Position numbers and translations under genes: made by a program. From Chachezhania antarctica (lineage in GTDB: Bacteria > Pseudomonadota > Alphaproteobacteria > Rhodobacterales > Rhodobacteraceae), in the NCBI RefSeq assembly GCF_003646465.1, contig NZ_QZEX01000004.1, forward strand, positions 310,001 through 374,000: 64,000 bases of DNA. The letters are read 5' to 3'. The notes below the pieces were generated by a model, which worked only from the letters and a program-made list of their open reading frames with translations, did not search any database and was not told where the DNA came from. Shown here one piece after another: positions 38,713 to 48,314 of this stretch (its first letter is position 1; the number at the start of each line of letters is the position of its first letter).

Positions 38713-38743
38713 GCGCCATTCCGGCGCGGCAACCTTGGGTTGC
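38713..38743 (+). promoter_or_regulatory. Two tandem leader hairpins
   Basis: GCGCC/GGCGC (38713-38717 with 38723-38727) is followed by the perfect GCAACC/GGTTGC (38729-38734 with 38738-38743). They would sit at the very 5' end of the autotransporter mRNA, about 75 nt before its start codon, and could stabilise it or bind a regulator. Confidence 0.4.
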
Positions 38744-38816
38744 GACAGCACGGCGGGGACACAGGGGCTGGGCGTCAGGCGGCATGGGCAGGGCCGCGCT
38801 TTGGAGATGAAGACAC

Positions 38817-41800
38817 ATGATCGGAAACACGGCTGGTGCGGGGGACAGGTCCCTCGCAATTGGACGAACTTCACCCATTGAATTTCCCCTTCTCGCGTTT
38901 CTGAGCGGCGTTTCCCTGATCGCCCTGCCGCAATTCGGCGCGGCTGCATCCTGCTCCACGGATGGCGACACGCGGACCTGCACGGGCGAGATTACGGAAC
39001 CGCTTGTTCTTCAATTCTTCAATGTCGACGACGACCCGGTTCTAACATTCAATGTTGACGAATTGACGAATACCGGAACCTACGTGGATACTTCCAGTTT
39101 TCCTGTGGTTTTCTTCACGACGTCGGGCAGTGGTGATCCGACGCTGAACCTGAATTTCAACCTCGACGAGGCGATCGATTTCTCTGCAGAGACCACCGCC
39201 TGGCCATTTTTCGTGGCCACCTCTGGCGATTCCGGGTCCGACAGCAGCGACAAGAGCAATGCGTTCGGAACCGCCCGCGCCTCGGACGCGGGAGACGGGT
39301 CCGGTGGCGGCTCGATTACGTCCAAGGTCAGTTCCACAAGCGTAACCGCGGAAAGCACGTGGACCGTTCAGGGCGTGGGCGGCGATGGCGGCGACGGCGG
39401 CGAAGGCAAGTCGACCGGGTTTGGCGATGGCTATGGCGGCGACGGTGGCGATGGCGGCGATGCGGGTCTGATCGAACAGTACATCAAGGATGTCACGGTC
39501 TCTGGCGGGCTCGCCCAGTTGACGGTCGAGGCCACGGGCGGCGACGCCGGATCGGGCGGAGAAGGCCGCGCGGCCGATTACACCGGCGCAGGCGGCGACG
39601 GGGGCACCGGGGGCGACGGCGGTTCGGCCGTCCTGATCCTGGAAGGCGACAACACGTTTGCGGGGGACATCTCGGGCATCGTGATCTCCAGCACCGGCGG
39701 TGATGGCGGTGACGGTGGCGAAGGCAAGAACACACTGACCGGCCATGGCAGTGGCGGCGACGGTGGCACCGGCGGTGACGGCGGATCCGCGGGTGTAAGC
39801 TATTCCGGTTCCGGCTCCACGACGATTACCGGCGCATCGTCGGGGCCCGCGCTGCTGATCGAAAGTGTGGCCGGTGACGGCGGTGATGGCGGTGACGCCA
39901 CAAGCGGCGGCAGCGCCACCGGTGGTAGCGGCGGTGTCGGCGGCAATGGCGGCACGGCCAGCATCTACGTCGACACCGAATACACGTTCGACATCACCAC
40001 GACGACCGACAGCAGTTCCGCCGTGCTGCTGCGCAGCTATGGCGGGGCCGGCGGGGACGGGGGAAGCGCGAACGGCGTCTTCGGATCGGCCAAGGGCGGC
40101 GCCGGGTCGGGCGCGGGCAACGGAGAGGCGGTCTATGCCACGCTTGCGGGCACGTTCAGCACCAGCGGCGACGATGCCGCGGGCGTGATCGTCCAGAGCG
40201 TCGGGGGGTTTTCCGGGGATGGCGGCGACAGCAGCGCCATCGTGGCCTATGGCAGTTCCTCGCAATCGGCGGGGGATGGCGGCTTTGCCGAGGCCACTTT
40301 CGACGCCTCGACCGGGACCGACGGGATTTTCACGACCGGCGACCATTCCGACGCGCTTTTCGTGCAGAGCGTGGGCGGCGGCGGTGGCAAGGGGTCGTCC
40401 TCGTCCGGGATCGTGTCGCTCAGCGGGACCGGGTCGGCCGGTGGCGATGCCGGCGCGATCCAGGTCACGACGGCGGGCGGCAGCTTCACGACGACCGGTG
40501 ACCGCAGCCGCGGCGTGGTGGGCCAGTCCGTCGGCGGCGGCGGCGGCGATGGCGGCAGCGCATCGGCCATCGTTTCGGTGGGCGGCGCCGGGTCGAACGG
40601 CGGCACCGGCGGATATGTTCAGATGTCGATCAACAGCGACGTCACCACGGACGGCGATGACAGCGCCGGCATCTTCGCGCAAAGCGTCGGCGGCGGTGGC
40701 GGTTCGGCCTCGTCGACCTCGGGCATTGGCAGCTTCGGCGGCAATGGCGGATCGGGAGCGACATCGGACTCCGTCCTGGTCGAGTCGGAGGGCGCCATCC
40801 TGACCAAGGGCGACAATTCCGATGCGATCTATGCCCAGTCCATCGGCGGCGGCGGCGGTCACGGGTCGAACGCGGTGTCGGCCAGCGCCGATTTTTCCGT
40901 CGCGATGGGCGGCGATGGGGGCACCGGCAATGATGGCGGCCAGGTCCTTGTCTATTCCACGGAAGGCGGATCGCTGACAACCAAGGGCGACAATTCCAGC
41001 GGTATCGTGGCCAGCAGCACCGGCGGCGGCGGCGGCAACGCGGGCAACGCGGTATCCGCCGCGGCCGGGGGCCTGAGCCTGGCGCTGACCTTCGGTGGCG
41101 ACGGTGGGGCTGCAGGCGACGGGGATGCGGTGCTGGTCAACAGCTATTCCGACATCACCACCTCGGGCGAGAACGCGATGGGGATCGCGGCCACGTCCGT
41201 CGGCGGAGGCGGCGGCAACGCCGGCACGACGGTCGCGGCCTCGGAAGGCAGCGTCGGGATCAGCGTTGCGGTGGGCGGTGACGGCTCTGGCGGCGGGGCC
41301 GGCGGGGCAGTCACGGTCTGCAATGGTGAATCGACCGACCTGTCTTCGTCGTCCAGCTGTTACGGTTCCGATACCACCTCGGGCGGGGAGATCGAGACTT
41401 CCGGCTCCCACGGCCACGGCATCTATGCCGCGTCCACCGGCGGCGGTGGCGGCCATTCCGGCGTCGTGATCGCGGGCAACCTGTCGATCCAGGGCGTCAA
41501 CGTGGGCGTCGGCGGTGACGGCGGCTCCGGCGGGGCCGGGGACGACGTTTATGTCTACAACAGCGGTTACGTCCACACCACGGGGTCCGCGGCACAGGGC
41601 ATCCTGGCCAAATCCGTCGGCGGATCGGGCGGGGCCTCCTACGCGACGGGCAGCATCACGGCCGGTGGGTCGGCGCAGGTCAGCGCGTCCATCGGCGGCG
41701 ATGGCGGGGACGCCGGGAATTCCGGCGATGTGACCGTGATCGCGACCGGTGATGTGCGGACCGGCGGGGACCTGGCCGGGGCCGTCACGGCGGTTTCGGT

Positions 41801-44800
41801 CGCGGGGAGCGGCGGCACCGGCGGCGTGGCCTTTACCGGATCGGGCATCCCGCTGGGCTCTGTCGGAGTAAGCGTCGGCGGCGCGGGCGGCGGTGGCGGC
41901 ACGGCGGGCGATGTCAGCGTGACGGTCGGCCTTGTCAGTACCAGCGGCGATCATGCGGCCGCGGTGACGGCGATGTCCGTCGGCGGGTCCGGCGGTGTTG
42001 GCGGCTATGCGATGTCGGGTGCGGTGGCCAGCGCTGTCTCTGCCGATATCTCGATCGGCGGCAAGGGTGGCGCGGGCGGCACGGCCGGCACCGTGACAGC
42101 CGATATCACCGGCGGTTTCGGCACCACCGGCAGTGTGTTCACCCTGGGCGATCTATCGCCCGTCGTCGTCGCGATGAGCCTTGGTGGCAATGGCGGCCTG
42201 GGCGGTGCGGCGATGTCGTCGACGCTGGTCAGCCAGGGCAGCGTCAACCTTGCGCTGGGCGGCGGCGGCGGCACCGGCGGCGACGCCGCTTCGGTCGATG
42301 TGACCCTTTCGTCGAACGCGATTGTCGCGTCCGAAGGGATACAGTCGATCGGCCTGCACGCGCTCAGCCAGGGGGGGAATGGCGGCGCGGGCGGCTTTGC
42401 CCTGACCGGCGGCATCTCGGCCGGGGCCGATGATGGCTATCCGTCGGGCAGCGTTTCGGTCGCCGTGGGTGGCGACGGCGGCGCGGGCGGCAGCGGTGCC
42501 GGCGTGACCGTGACATCGGACGCGGAGTTCGAGACCTTCGATTTCGGTAGCACGGCGATCCTTGCGCAAAGCATCGGTGGCGATGGCGGCGCGGGCGGAT
42601 CGGTCTATTCCGGGACGGTCGACGCGGGCACGTCGCAATCGGTCGATGTGACCGTCGATGTCGGCGGCACGGGTGGTGACAGCGGATCATCCAGCAATGT
42701 TTCGGTCACAACCACCGGCAGCATCACCACCTACGGTGACAACGCCGATGCCGTGATGGCGCAATCGGTCGGCGGCAATGGCGGAGCGGGGGGCAGTTCC
42801 TACAATGTCCTGCTGAACGCGGGCGCCAATACCGACAACCAGATCAATTCCAGCGTCATCGTCGGCGGCGCAGGCGGCAACACGACCGAAACGGGCGATG
42901 TGAGCATCACCAACAGCGGCGCGATCTCGACCGCCGGCACGTCCTCGGCCGGGCTTTATGCGCAAAGCATCGGCGGGAACGGCGGCAAGGGCGGTTCGGG
43001 GGGCACGGCTGTCGTGACCCTTGGCGGCATGGAATCGGACGAGGAAAACCAGGTCTCGGCGAACCTGAATGTCAGCGTCGGCGGGTCCGGCGGTTCGGCC
43101 AGCGAAGGCGGTTCGGCCACGATCACCAACAGCGGCGTCATCGCGACCACGGGCACCAATGCGCGCGGGATCTTCGCCCAGTCGGTCGGTGGCGGCGGCG
43201 GCGATGGCGGCGCGGTGTCGACCTATTCGTTCAGCTTCACCGGCGTCTGCGACCTTGTCTTCGTGAACGCCACGAAGAAGTGCAACAACGAGGACGACGA
43301 CGAGGGCGACAGCAACATGTCGGGCTCGCTTCAGGTTGAAGTCGGCGGCGGCGGCGGCACCGGGAACGATGGCGGCACGGCCACGATCACGAACAAGGCC
43401 CAGGTTTCGACCACCGGCGACAGCAGCCACGCGGTGATGGCGCAGTCCATCGGCGGGGGCGGCGGTGCGGGCGGCGCATCGAGCGACGATCTGTCGGCGT
43501 TCACCTCGTCGAACACGGCGTCCAACATCGAGGATTACCTGGACGATGCCGAAACCGAATCCCCGTCGGACGATCCGACGGAGCAATGGACGGACACCGA
43601 CGCGTGGACCAGCCTTGATATCTTCATCGGCGGGACTGGCGGGGCCGGGGGCGATGGCGGCACGGCCAAGATCACCAACACCGCGGCGATTTCGACCGAG
43701 GGCAGCAATGCCTACGGGATCTTCGCCCAGTCGGTCGGCGCGGGCGGAGGATCTGGCGGGGAAGCCGCGGGCCAAGGCAGCGAGCACACGATCACCGTTG
43801 GCGGCTCCGGCGGCGGGGCCGGCAGCGGCGGCACGGTGAAGATCACGAATACAGGCGCAAGCATCGCGACGTCCGGCACGGCCAGCCTTGGCGTCTTCGG
43901 GCAGACCGTTGGTGGCGGCGGCGGCAACTCCGGCAACCAGACATCGGTTGACGTGCAGGATGTCAGCCTCGTGGTCGGTGGCAGTTCCGGTCAGGACGGT
44001 GATGGCGGCGCGGTCACCATCGCCAACACGACGACGGACCTGATGACCGGCGGGCTTTATTCCATCGGTATCCTTGGCCAGTCGGTCGGCGGCGGGGGCG
44101 GCACGTCCTTTGGCGGCTGGAACACCGATGCCTCGGGCTCGGTCACTGTCACGGGCAATGGCACCACCGGTGACGGCGGGGCGGTCACGATCTCGCATAC
44201 CGGCGACATCACCACCACTGGCGCGTCATCGGATGCGGTCGCGAATGCGCATGGCATCGTGGCGCAATCGATCGGTGGCGGCGGCGGCATGGGCGGCGCG
44301 GTCGTCTTTGGCGCGTTCGACACCTATGGCTCGGGCCTGGGCGATGACGGCGGGGCAGGCGATGGTGGCGACGTTACTGTCAGCTTCACAGGAGACCTGA
44401 CGACGACGGGAGATCATTCGGTCGGTATCCTTGCACAATCCATCGGCGGCGGCGGGGGCCTTCAGGGCAACGTCACCACCTCGTCCACCGGCGATGCGGG
44501 CCTGATCGGCGCGCAGGGTGGCACCGGAACCGGCGGCAGTGTCGCTGTATCGCTGGCCTCGGGCAGTTCGATCACGACCTCTGGCATCGGCTCGCACGGG
44601 ATCTTCGCGCAATCGGCCGGCGGATCGGGCAGCACGACCAGCAGTTCGGACAAGGTGACCGTGACAGTTGATGGCGATATCGACGTGAGCGGCGCGGGCG
44701 CGCACGGGATCGTCGCCACCTCGACCGGCGATGGCGCGGGAAAGATGCTGGTGACTGTCACCGGATCCGTGTCCGGCGGCAGCGCGGCCGCGGTCGACGA

Positions 44801-46499
44801 TGCGCAGGACGGGATCGGGGTCCTGATCAAGGGGCCCGAGACATCGATCCTGAATAACAGCGGGACGATCACGACCGAACAGGGGACAGACGGCACGGCG
44901 ATCTATGCCAAGGACACCACCCTGACGGTCAACAACACCGGCACGATCGTTGGCGGGATCGACAAGGCATCGGGCGTGATCCTGCACAACCGGGCGCGCG
45001 GCACGGTTCATGGCGGCGCGGTGTTGAATGTCGACCGCGTGGTCAACAACGGCGCCTTCACCATCGGTGACGCAGGTGTCGTGGGCACCACGCAGGTGAC
45101 AGGGAACTTCCGCAACTCGGCGAAAGGCACGATCCACGTCGATGTGGACCCGGCGGCAGCGACCGATATCAGCGACACGCTGGATGTGGTGGGCACGGCC
45201 ACGATCACCGGTACCGTGGCGCCGAAACTGATCAACCACCTGCCGGGACGGGCAGGCCGGCAGGCCGACGTGATCATGGAAGGCGTGGGCGATATCGATC
45301 TCGATCAGGTCGCGGTCACGCCGTCGGCGGTGGGCCAGTACAGCCTGGTCAAGATCGAGCCCGGCAAGCTCCACCTCGCCTACGATATCGACTTCGCGAG
45401 CGAGTCTGTCACCACGCTGGCCAATGACAACCAGACAAGGCTGGCGGCCTATTTCCACCAGCTCTACCGCGGCGGCTACATGGACGAGGCGTTCTTCAAC
45501 GAGCTCGTCGCGCTGGAGGACGATCCGCAATACGTGGGCTCGCTCAACACGCTGGGGATGGAGATCGTGGTCGATACCCAGATCACCACCTACCTGTCGT
45601 CGCTGGGCTTTGCCGAACGGCTGATCAACTGCGAACGCCAGTCGCCCGAGGATATGGCAAAGACCGACGGGTCGGGCTGTTCGTGGATCCGTGTGGGCGG
45701 GCGGCATTTCACCCAGAAGGCCAAAAGCGACAACCTGGGCTTCGCCCAGGACAGCTATGAAATTGCCGGCGGCATGAGCATGCCGTTCGCCGATGTGTGG
45801 ACGTTCGGCGCGGCCGCGTCCTTCGAACAGCACAACATCACCGGCGAAGATGGCAAGGGCACCGGCGAAGGCTACCAGTTCCAGCTTGGCGGGGCGCTTA
45901 GCCGGGATGTCGGCGGAATGGAGTACGGGATCTACGGTGCCTTCAGCACCAGTGAGTTCGATATCGACAGGCAATCGGCCAGCGGCTTCAACCTTGAAGG
46001 CACGCACCGGCCGATGACGGCCGGTCTGGGCGCCAACGTGGCATGGTCGCTGCGGTCGGGCCGGATGAACCTGCGCCCGCAGATCGAGGTCGGCGCGACC
46101 TACCTGCATTCGAACGCCTTCCAGGAGACGCCGGATTCGGGCTATGCGCTGGCCGTCGATCCCCATGACGAGACGATCTTCCACGTCCGTCCGTCGCTGT
46201 CCTTCTACGGCGACTACCAGAACATCGGCCGCACGCAATCGCGGCTGTTCGGCCATGTGGGGCTGACCCAGCTTCTGGGCGACGCCACGCCCTCGGCCTC
46301 GGGGCAGTTCGTGACGATGGGGCCGCAGGGGCTCGACTTCACCGCCGAAACCGCGCTCGACCGGACGCGGCTGGACCTGGGGCTGGGTGTCGACATCCTG
46401 ACCCGCAAGGGCGCGACTCTAAGCCTGAACGCCAATGCCGGCCTGTCGGAAACGACCTATGATCTGGGCGCCGCCGTCCAGTTCCGGATCGTCTTCTGA
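38817..46499 (+). CDS. Giant glycine-rich autotransporter (type Va)
   Basis: A 2560-residue self-exporting surface protein. After a signal peptide (hydrophobic core LLAFLSGVSLIALP, cleaved near residue 44) comes a ~2200-residue passenger rich in GGDGGxGG. From about residue 460 I count about 25 modules of 60-90 residues centred on xxGDxSxGIxAQSxGGGGG, which should stack as a long beta-helix. A connector with NTGTIVGGI and ITGTVAPKL leads to the beta-domain, from about WIRVGGRHF (residue 2289) to the terminal phenylalanine (FRIVF). There are only eight cysteines, in four close pairs (46/55, 835/848, 1478/1489, 2272/2288). No protease or lipase motif was found, so adhesion, aggregation or biofilm roles are likely. 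It is divergent from the TPR/TolB-like protein. Confidence 0.93.
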   Translation: MIGNTAGAGDRSLAIGRTSPIEFPLLAFLSGVSLIALPQFGAAASCSTDGDTRTCTGEITEPLVLQFFNVDDDPVLTFNVDELTNTGTYVDTSSFPVVFFTTSGSGDPTLNLNFNLDEAIDFSAETTAWPFFVATSGDSGSDSSDKSNAFGTARASDAGDGSGGGSITSKVSSTSVTAESTWTVQGVGGDGGDGGEGKSTGFGDGYGGDGGDGGDAGLIEQYIKDVTVSGGLAQLTVEATGGDAGSGGEGRAADYTGAGGDGGTGGDGGSAVLILEGDNTFAGDISGIVISSTGGDGGDGGEGKNTLTGHGSGGDGGTGGDGGSAGVSYSGSGSTTITGASSGPALLIESVAGDGGDGGDATSGGSATGGSGGVGGNGGTASIYVDTEYTFDITTTTDSSSAVLLRSYGGAGGDGGSANGVFGSAKGGAGSGAGNGEAVYATLAGTFSTSGDDAAGVIVQSVGGFSGDGGDSSAIVAYGSSSQSAGDGGFAEATFDASTGTDGIFTTGDHSDALFVQSVGGGGGKGSSSSGIVSLSGTGSAGGDAGAIQVTTAGGSFTTTGDRSRGVVGQSVGGGGGDGGSASAIVSVGGAGSNGGTGGYVQMSINSDVTTDGDDSAGIFAQSVGGGGGSASSTSGIGSFGGNGGSGATSDSVLVESEGAILTKGDNSDAIYAQSIGGGGGHGSNAVSASADFSVAMGGDGGTGNDGGQVLVYSTEGGSLTTKGDNSSGIVASSTGGGGGNAGNAVSAAAGGLSLALTFGGDGGAAGDGDAVLVNSYSDITTSGENAMGIAATSVGGGGGNAGTTVAASEGSVGISVAVGGDGSGGGAGGAVTVCNGESTDLSSSSSCYGSDTTSGGEIETSGSHGHGIYAASTGGGGGHSGVVIAGNLSIQGVNVGVGGDGGSGGAGDDVYVYNSGYVHTTGSAAQGILAKSVGGSGGASYATGSITAGGSAQVSASIGGDGGDAGNSGDVTVIATGDVRTGGDLAGAVTAVSVAGSGGTGGVAFTGSGIPLGSVGVSVGGAGGGGGTAGDVSVTVGLVSTSGDHAAAVTAMSVGGSGGVGGYAMSGAVASAVSADISIGGKGGAGGTAGTVTADITGGFGTTGSVFTLGDLSPVVVAMSLGGNGGLGGAAMSSTLVSQGSVNLALGGGGGTGGDAASVDVTLSSNAIVASEGIQSIGLHALSQGGNGGAGGFALTGGISAGADDGYPSGSVSVAVGGDGGAGGSGAGVTVTSDAEFETFDFGSTAILAQSIGGDGGAGGSVYSGTVDAGTSQSVDVTVDVGGTGGDSGSSSNVSVTTTGSITTYGDNADAVMAQSVGGNGGAGGSSYNVLLNAGANTDNQINSSVIVGGAGGNTTETGDVSITNSGAISTAGTSSAGLYAQSIGGNGGKGGSGGTAVVTLGGMESDEENQVSANLNVSVGGSGGSASEGGSATITNSGVIATTGTNARGIFAQSVGGGGGDGGAVSTYSFSFTGVCDLVFVNATKKCNNEDDDEGDSNMSGSLQVEVGGGGGTGNDGGTATITNKAQVSTTGDSSHAVMAQSIGGGGGAGGASSDDLSAFTSSNTASNIEDYLDDAETESPSDDPTEQWTDTDAWTSLDIFIGGTGGAGGDGGTAKITNTAAISTEGSNAYGIFAQSVGAGGGSGGEAAGQGSEHTITVGGSGGGAGSGGTVKITNTGASIATSGTASLGVFGQTVGGGGGNSGNQTSVDVQDVSLVVGGSSGQDGDGGAVTIANTTTDLMTGGLYSIGILGQSVGGGGGTSFGGWNTDASGSVTVTGNGTTGDGGAVTISHTGDITTTGASSDAVANAHGIVAQSIGGGGGMGGAVVFGAFDTYGSGLGDDGGAGDGGDVTVSFTGDLTTTGDHSVGILAQSIGGGGGLQGNVTTSSTGDAGLIGAQGGTGTGGSVAVSLASGSSITTSGIGSHGIFAQSAGGSGSTTSSSDKVTVTVDGDIDVSGAGAHGIVATSTGDGAGKMLVTVTGSVSGGSAAAVDDAQDGIGVLIKGPETSILNNSGTITTEQGTDGTAIYAKDTTLTVNNTGTIVGGIDKASGVILHNRARGTVHGGAVLNVDRVVNNGAFTIGDAGVVGTTQVTGNFRNSAKGTIHVDVDPAAATDISDTLDVVGTATITGTVAPKLINHLPGRAGRQADVIMEGVGDIDLDQVAVTPSAVGQYSLVKIEPGKLHLAYDIDFASESVTTLANDNQTRLAAYFHQLYRGGYMDEAFFNELVALEDDPQYVGSLNTLGMEIVVDTQITTYLSSLGFAERLINCERQSPEDMAKTDGSGCSWIRVGGRHFTQKAKSDNLGFAQDSYEIAGGMSMPFADVWTFGAAASFEQHNITGEDGKGTGEGYQFQLGGALSRDVGGMEYGIYGAFSTSEFDIDRQSASGFNLEGTHRPMTAGLGANVAWSLRSGRMNLRPQIEVGATYLHSNAFQETPDSGYALAVDPHDETIFHVRPSLSFYGDYQNIGRTQSRLFGHVGLTQLLGDATPSASGQFVTMGPQGLDFTAETALDRTRLDLGLGVDILTRKGATLSLNANAGLSETTYDLGAAVQFRIVF

Positions 46500-46540
46500 T
46501 CCCGGCCGGTGGCCCATCTGGACAAGCTGGCGCGCGCGCG

Positions 46541-47635
46541 TCAGCCCAGCAGATCGCCCAGCAGCGCGCGGCAGCGGTCCAGTTCGGATAGCGCGATGGA
46601 TTCGTTGGGCTGGTGCCCGTCGGCCATGTCGCCCGGCCCGCACACGACGGTGGGCAGGCCGAGGCCCGCGAAGAAACCCGCCTCTGTCCCGTAGGAGACG
46701 CGGATGGGGTCCGGATCGTCCAGCAGCCCGGCCAGCGCGGCGATGGCCGGGTCCGACGGGTCGGCGTCGAGGCCGGGGTAGGCGGTGACACGGGCGATAT
46801 CCGTGTCCTTCGGCAGATCGGCCTGCACTTGGGCCAGAATGTCGTCCGGGCTTTCCGAGGCCAGATGCCGGATCTCGAAATCGATCACGGCCTCTTCGGG
46901 GATCATGTTCAGCGCCACGCCACCTCTCATCCGCCCGGCATGAACCGTGGAGGAGGGCACGCGGTAGCCCGGATCCTGCGCGCCGCTTTCTGCCAGCCGG
47001 TCCTGCACCCGGCGCAGCGTCTGGATCAGGTCGGCGCCGAGGTGCAGCGCGTTGGTGTATAGGGGCGCCATGGAGGAATGACCGGGCTCGCCCCGGCAGG
47101 TGGCGCGGTAGGCGGCCTTGCCCTTGTGCCCTATGCACAGGCGCATCGAGGTGGGTTCACCCACAATCACCAGATCGGGGCGGCCAAGCACGGGAACCAC
47201 CCGGTCGATCATCTGGGGGATGCCCTGGCAGCCGATCTCCTCGTCCCAGCTGAGCGCGATCATGATGGGGCGGGTGAGGGGACCGTCCTTCCGCCGCTCG
47301 GCCTCTGCCAGAACGCAGGCGAGGAAGCCCTTCATGTCGGTGCTGCCGCGGCCGATCAGGCGGCCGTCCTGTTCAATCAGGGCAAATGGATCGCCGTGCC
47401 AGTCCTGCCCGGCCACCGGCAGCACGTCGCTGTGCGCCGACAGCAGCACGCCGCCGGGGCCGTCCCCCCGCCGCGCCAGCAGCCCGGCCTTGGTGCCACA
47501 GCCCGACGGCACGCGGGTCACGGAGAAACCGCAGTCTGACAGGAAAGTCTCGACCCAGCCGATCAGTTCCAGATTTGGCCCGTCGGTGATCGTGGCAAAG
47601 CGCACCAGTTGGGCGAGGATCTCGGTCTCGCTCAC
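46541..47635 (-). CDS. argE: ArgE/DapE-family M20 deacylase
   Basis: A 364-residue zinc metallopeptidase-fold amidohydrolase of the acetylornithine deacetylase type. Metal and catalytic motifs are SAHSDVLPV (His, Asp), GRGSTDMKGFLA (bridging Asp) and WDEEIGCQG (catalytic Glu pair), followed by the lid domain with GEPGHSSMAP. In this setting it is the last gene of a catabolic operon, so it probably removes an acyl group from an intermediate rather than serving arginine synthesis. The GTG start at 47635 shares one base with the stop of the DUF1028 gene (TAGTG). Confidence 0.88.
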   Translation of the reverse strand: MSETEILAQLVRFATITDGPNLELIGWVETFLSDCGFSVTRVPSGCGTKAGLLARRGDGPGGVLLSAHSDVLPVAGQDWHGDPFALIEQDGRLIGRGSTDMKGFLACVLAEAERRKDGPLTRPIMIALSWDEEIGCQGIPQMIDRVVPVLGRPDLVIVGEPTSMRLCIGHKGKAAYRATCRGEPGHSSMAPLYTNALHLGADLIQTLRRVQDRLAESGAQDPGYRVPSSTVHAGRMRGGVALNMIPEEAVIDFEIRHLASESPDDILAQVQADLPKDTDIARVTAYPGLDADPSDPAIAALAGLLDDPDPIRVSYGTEAGFFAGLGLPTVVCGPGDMADGHQPNESIALSELDRCRALLGDLLG

Positions 47636-48309
47636 TATTCGTCGCCCGGCACGCCGTAGGAGGGCGCTTCGGTCGGGTCCAGCGCGCGGGTGATATAGGC
47701 GTCGGCCTGCGGCTTGTAGACATCCCACGCGGTGGCGATGGCCGTGATCGGGCAGTCTTCCGTCCAGTCGCAACGGAGTTCCGCGTAAGGCCACGCCTGC
47801 CGGTCCATGATCAGCAGCCCGGCGGAATGAACCGGCCCGGCTTCGCCGCCGGCCGCAAGGCCCGCCTGCATCGCGGCGATCAGCCTGTCGCCAAGGGCGC
47901 CGGTGGCGGCCTCGAATCCTGCGACGATGGCCGCAGGAACGCCGTCATTCGCCAGAAGGTTCCCGCCCGACGCGCAGTTCTTGCCGCTGGCAGCGGTCCA
48001 GATCCCCAGTGCGTTGGCGCCGGAATGGATGAAGCTGCGGCCCTGCGCGTCCACCGCCAGAAGCTGGCGATAGTCGGGGTGCGCTTCGCCTTCGATGGCC
48101 TTTGTCACGGCCTCTTCCGCCGACAGTCCGCCTGCCATCAGATCCAGCACCGCGGGCCCCAGTGCCGGATTGGTCACGTTCTGGCTGGCCACTGCCCCCA
48201 CGCCCGCGCGCGCAAAGGCGCAGCGCGCGGCAACGGCGGGGGAGGAGGACGAGATCGCCACGCCGAACTGGCCGGTCGTCGCGCAGCGGGCGGTGATCGA
48301 GAAGGTCAT
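47635..48309 (-). CDS. DUF1028 protein (Ntn-hydrolase-like)
   Basis: A 224-residue member of DUF1028, a family with an Ntn-hydrolase-like fold and unproven activity. The start MTFSITARCATTGQFGVA is the family signature; after Met removal Thr2 would be the N-terminal nucleophile. Other conserved blocks are SQNVTNPALGPAVLDLM, RQLLAVDAQGRS, GKNCASGGNLLAND and AGLLIMDRQAWPYAELR. It lies between RidA (5 nt away) and ArgE-like genes (1-nt overlap), so it is probably an amidase or peptidase step of the same pathway. Confidence 0.85.
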   Translation of the reverse strand: MTFSITARCATTGQFGVAISSSSPAVAARCAFARAGVGAVASQNVTNPALGPAVLDLMAGGLSAEEAVTKAIEGEAHPDYRQLLAVDAQGRSFIHSGANALGIWTAASGKNCASGGNLLANDGVPAAIVAGFEAATGALGDRLIAAMQAGLAAGGEAGPVHSAGLLIMDRQAWPYAELRCDWTEDCPITAIATAWDVYKPQADAYITRALDPTEAPSYGVPGDE

Positions 48310-48314
48310 GGCGA

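Larger units (their letters stand above)
38253..38816. other. Long control region before the giant autotransporter
   Basis: 564 nt without a convincing gene; a short frame at 38416-38685 lacks coding bias. Base composition is unusually AT-rich at 38525-38580, unlike the surrounding DNA. It contains the promoter and leader hairpins listed separately. GGAG at about 38803 serves as ribosome binding site for the ATG at 38817. Confidence 0.6.

Noticed and set aside
39350-41000. Short GGC/GAC-rich direct repeats that could look like a CRISPR or satellite array
   Set aside because: They are in frame, encode the glycine-rich passenger and vary codon by codon; there are no constant repeats with unique spacers.
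39042-46256. Long antisense reading frames of 970, 503 and 676 codons opposite the autotransporter
   Set aside because: They arise because GGC/GAC/GGT-rich repeats contain few stop codons on the other strand. Their products are low-complexity Arg/Ala/Asp-rich strings with no domains, signals or ribosome binding sites.
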